Source of the DNA: Sperchopsis tessellata
Lineage: Eukaryota; Arthropoda; Insecta; Coleoptera; Hydrophilidae
Length of the DNA: 42,571 bases
Reading direction: 5' to 3'
NCBI GenBank assembly: GCA_033557685.1
Contig: JAWQRN010000065.1
Coordinates: 1 to 42,571 of the forward strand
In this document: positions 41,985 to 42,571 of the stretch, in pieces
Position numbering within the stretch: the stretch's first letter is position 1
Layout: every line of letters begins with the position of its first letter
Made by a program: the position numbers and the translations under genes
The notes under the pieces: generated by a model
Told to the model about the DNA's origin: nothing
Database searches by the model: none
What the model saw: only the letters and a program-made list of their open reading frames with translations

Positions 41985-42571
41985 CTTATATTAAATGTAA
42001 TAGACTTTCACTTTTATCTTTTGTATGAATTTTGTTTCCGGGAGGAAACCGTGTAGAGGCTCTGACAAGTGCTGACGTTTCGTCTACTGTTCCAAAGGAC
42101 ATTTTTAAGGTGAGCGATGATATTTTAACTGCACTGAGCGGTTGTTGCCGTGTGCAAGAGGAGAGAATTGAGAGAGGGGGATTAGCCAAGCAATTGGTAG
42201 TTGAAAACCATCATCCCAATTGATATTGTTGGGGCGATTATAAACCTCAATGGCTTTTCGTAATTTTCTGGGAAAATAAGAAGGCTCACGAGCTAAGACT
42301 TTAGTATCTTGGAACATAATGGTGTGACCTCTGTTTCATGACGATGTTCAGCCACGGCTGACTAAATAATATGACCCAGCCGAGTACAGCTTTCATGCTC
42401 CTTTAAACGAGTAGCAATCGTACGCTTAGTTTCTCTTATCTATACTTTACCATAGGAACAAAGGATCTGATAAACCCCTGTGCCTTGTAACGGTATGACA
42501 TCTTTTGAAGAAGGGAGAACTTGCAAAATCTTTTGTATTGGGGAGAATACTGTTTTGATGTCAAATTTTCT
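41985..42571 (-). pseudogene. Penelope-like element 3' part (GIY-YIG endonuclease end and 3' region)
   Basis: Read from the right edge downward, the minus strand gives CSYGKV, a stop at 42442-42440 where the GIY-YIG domain has a Tyr, then IRETKRTIATRLKEHESCTR, LGHII, a stop and SAVAEHRHETE. After a frameshift it reads FQDTKVLAREPSYFPRKLRK, AIEVYNRPNNINWDDGFQLP. This is the end of the GIY-YIG endonuclease of a Penelope-like element, followed by the 3' region shared with 512-795 and 22005-22175. The RT lies beyond the window. The endonuclease Tyr loss and frameshift make it inactive. Confidence 0.75.

Overview
The window is eukaryotic nuclear DNA, most likely from an insect. It is strongly AT-rich, has large introns, and holds a mixed load of decayed transposons typical of arthropods: BEL/Pao LTR elements, Penelope-like elements, R1-like and other LINEs, mariner-like, piggyBac-like and Mutator-like DNA transposons. 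I cannot name the species.

The only host gene I can support is CTP synthase (CTPS, called CTPsyn in flies) on the + strand. Four consecutive coding exons lie at 17856-18026, 30428-30645, 35172-35336 and 37626-38005. Their phases join cleanly and give about 311 residues, corresponding roughly to residues 56-366 of animal CTPS. This is most of the synthetase half, the linker, and the start of the glutaminase half. The first ~55 codons are not visible in the 17.8 kb upstream of the first exon, and the glutaminase catalytic exons lie beyond the right edge, so the gene is longer than this window. Its introns here are 12.4, 4.5 and 2.3 kb, with partial introns at both ends.

Layout. 1-510: mariner-like transposase remnant. 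512-795: two Penelope-like 3' ends in inverted orientation. 2179-2590: two short tandem repeats. 3591-4005: Penelope-like RT remnant. 4010-12591: a nested pair of BEL/Pao elements on the minus strand, with an inner copy (4912 to about 10163, one 202-bp LTR left) inside the RT region of an outer copy. 12764-13641: a foldback element. 13960-16083: LINE scraps. 17856-18026: first CTPS exon.

The 12.4-kb intron holds an antisense Mutator-like transposase with short introns (19020-20880), a LINE 3' end (20951-21690), a Penelope-like 3' end, a GC-richer unclassified patch, an RT remnant, an R1-like LINE with overlapping ORF1/ORF2 (25640-27840) and a SINE-like repeat. The next intron has a LINE RT remnant and a GIY-YIG remnant. 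The third intron has a two-copy tandem repeat. The partial last intron has a piggyBac-like element bounded by TTAA (38957-40921), a mariner-like deletion derivative and a Penelope-like 3' end running off the window.

All mobile-element ORFs seen here are broken, and none looks autonomous. I found no CRISPR array, rRNA gene, convincing tRNA gene or novel defence or metabolic system. The most interesting material is the transposon archaeology: nested insertion with a deletion junction, catalytic-motif losses, a Penelope inverted pair, an intact piggyBac footprint, and inverted repeat copies flanking CTPS exons.
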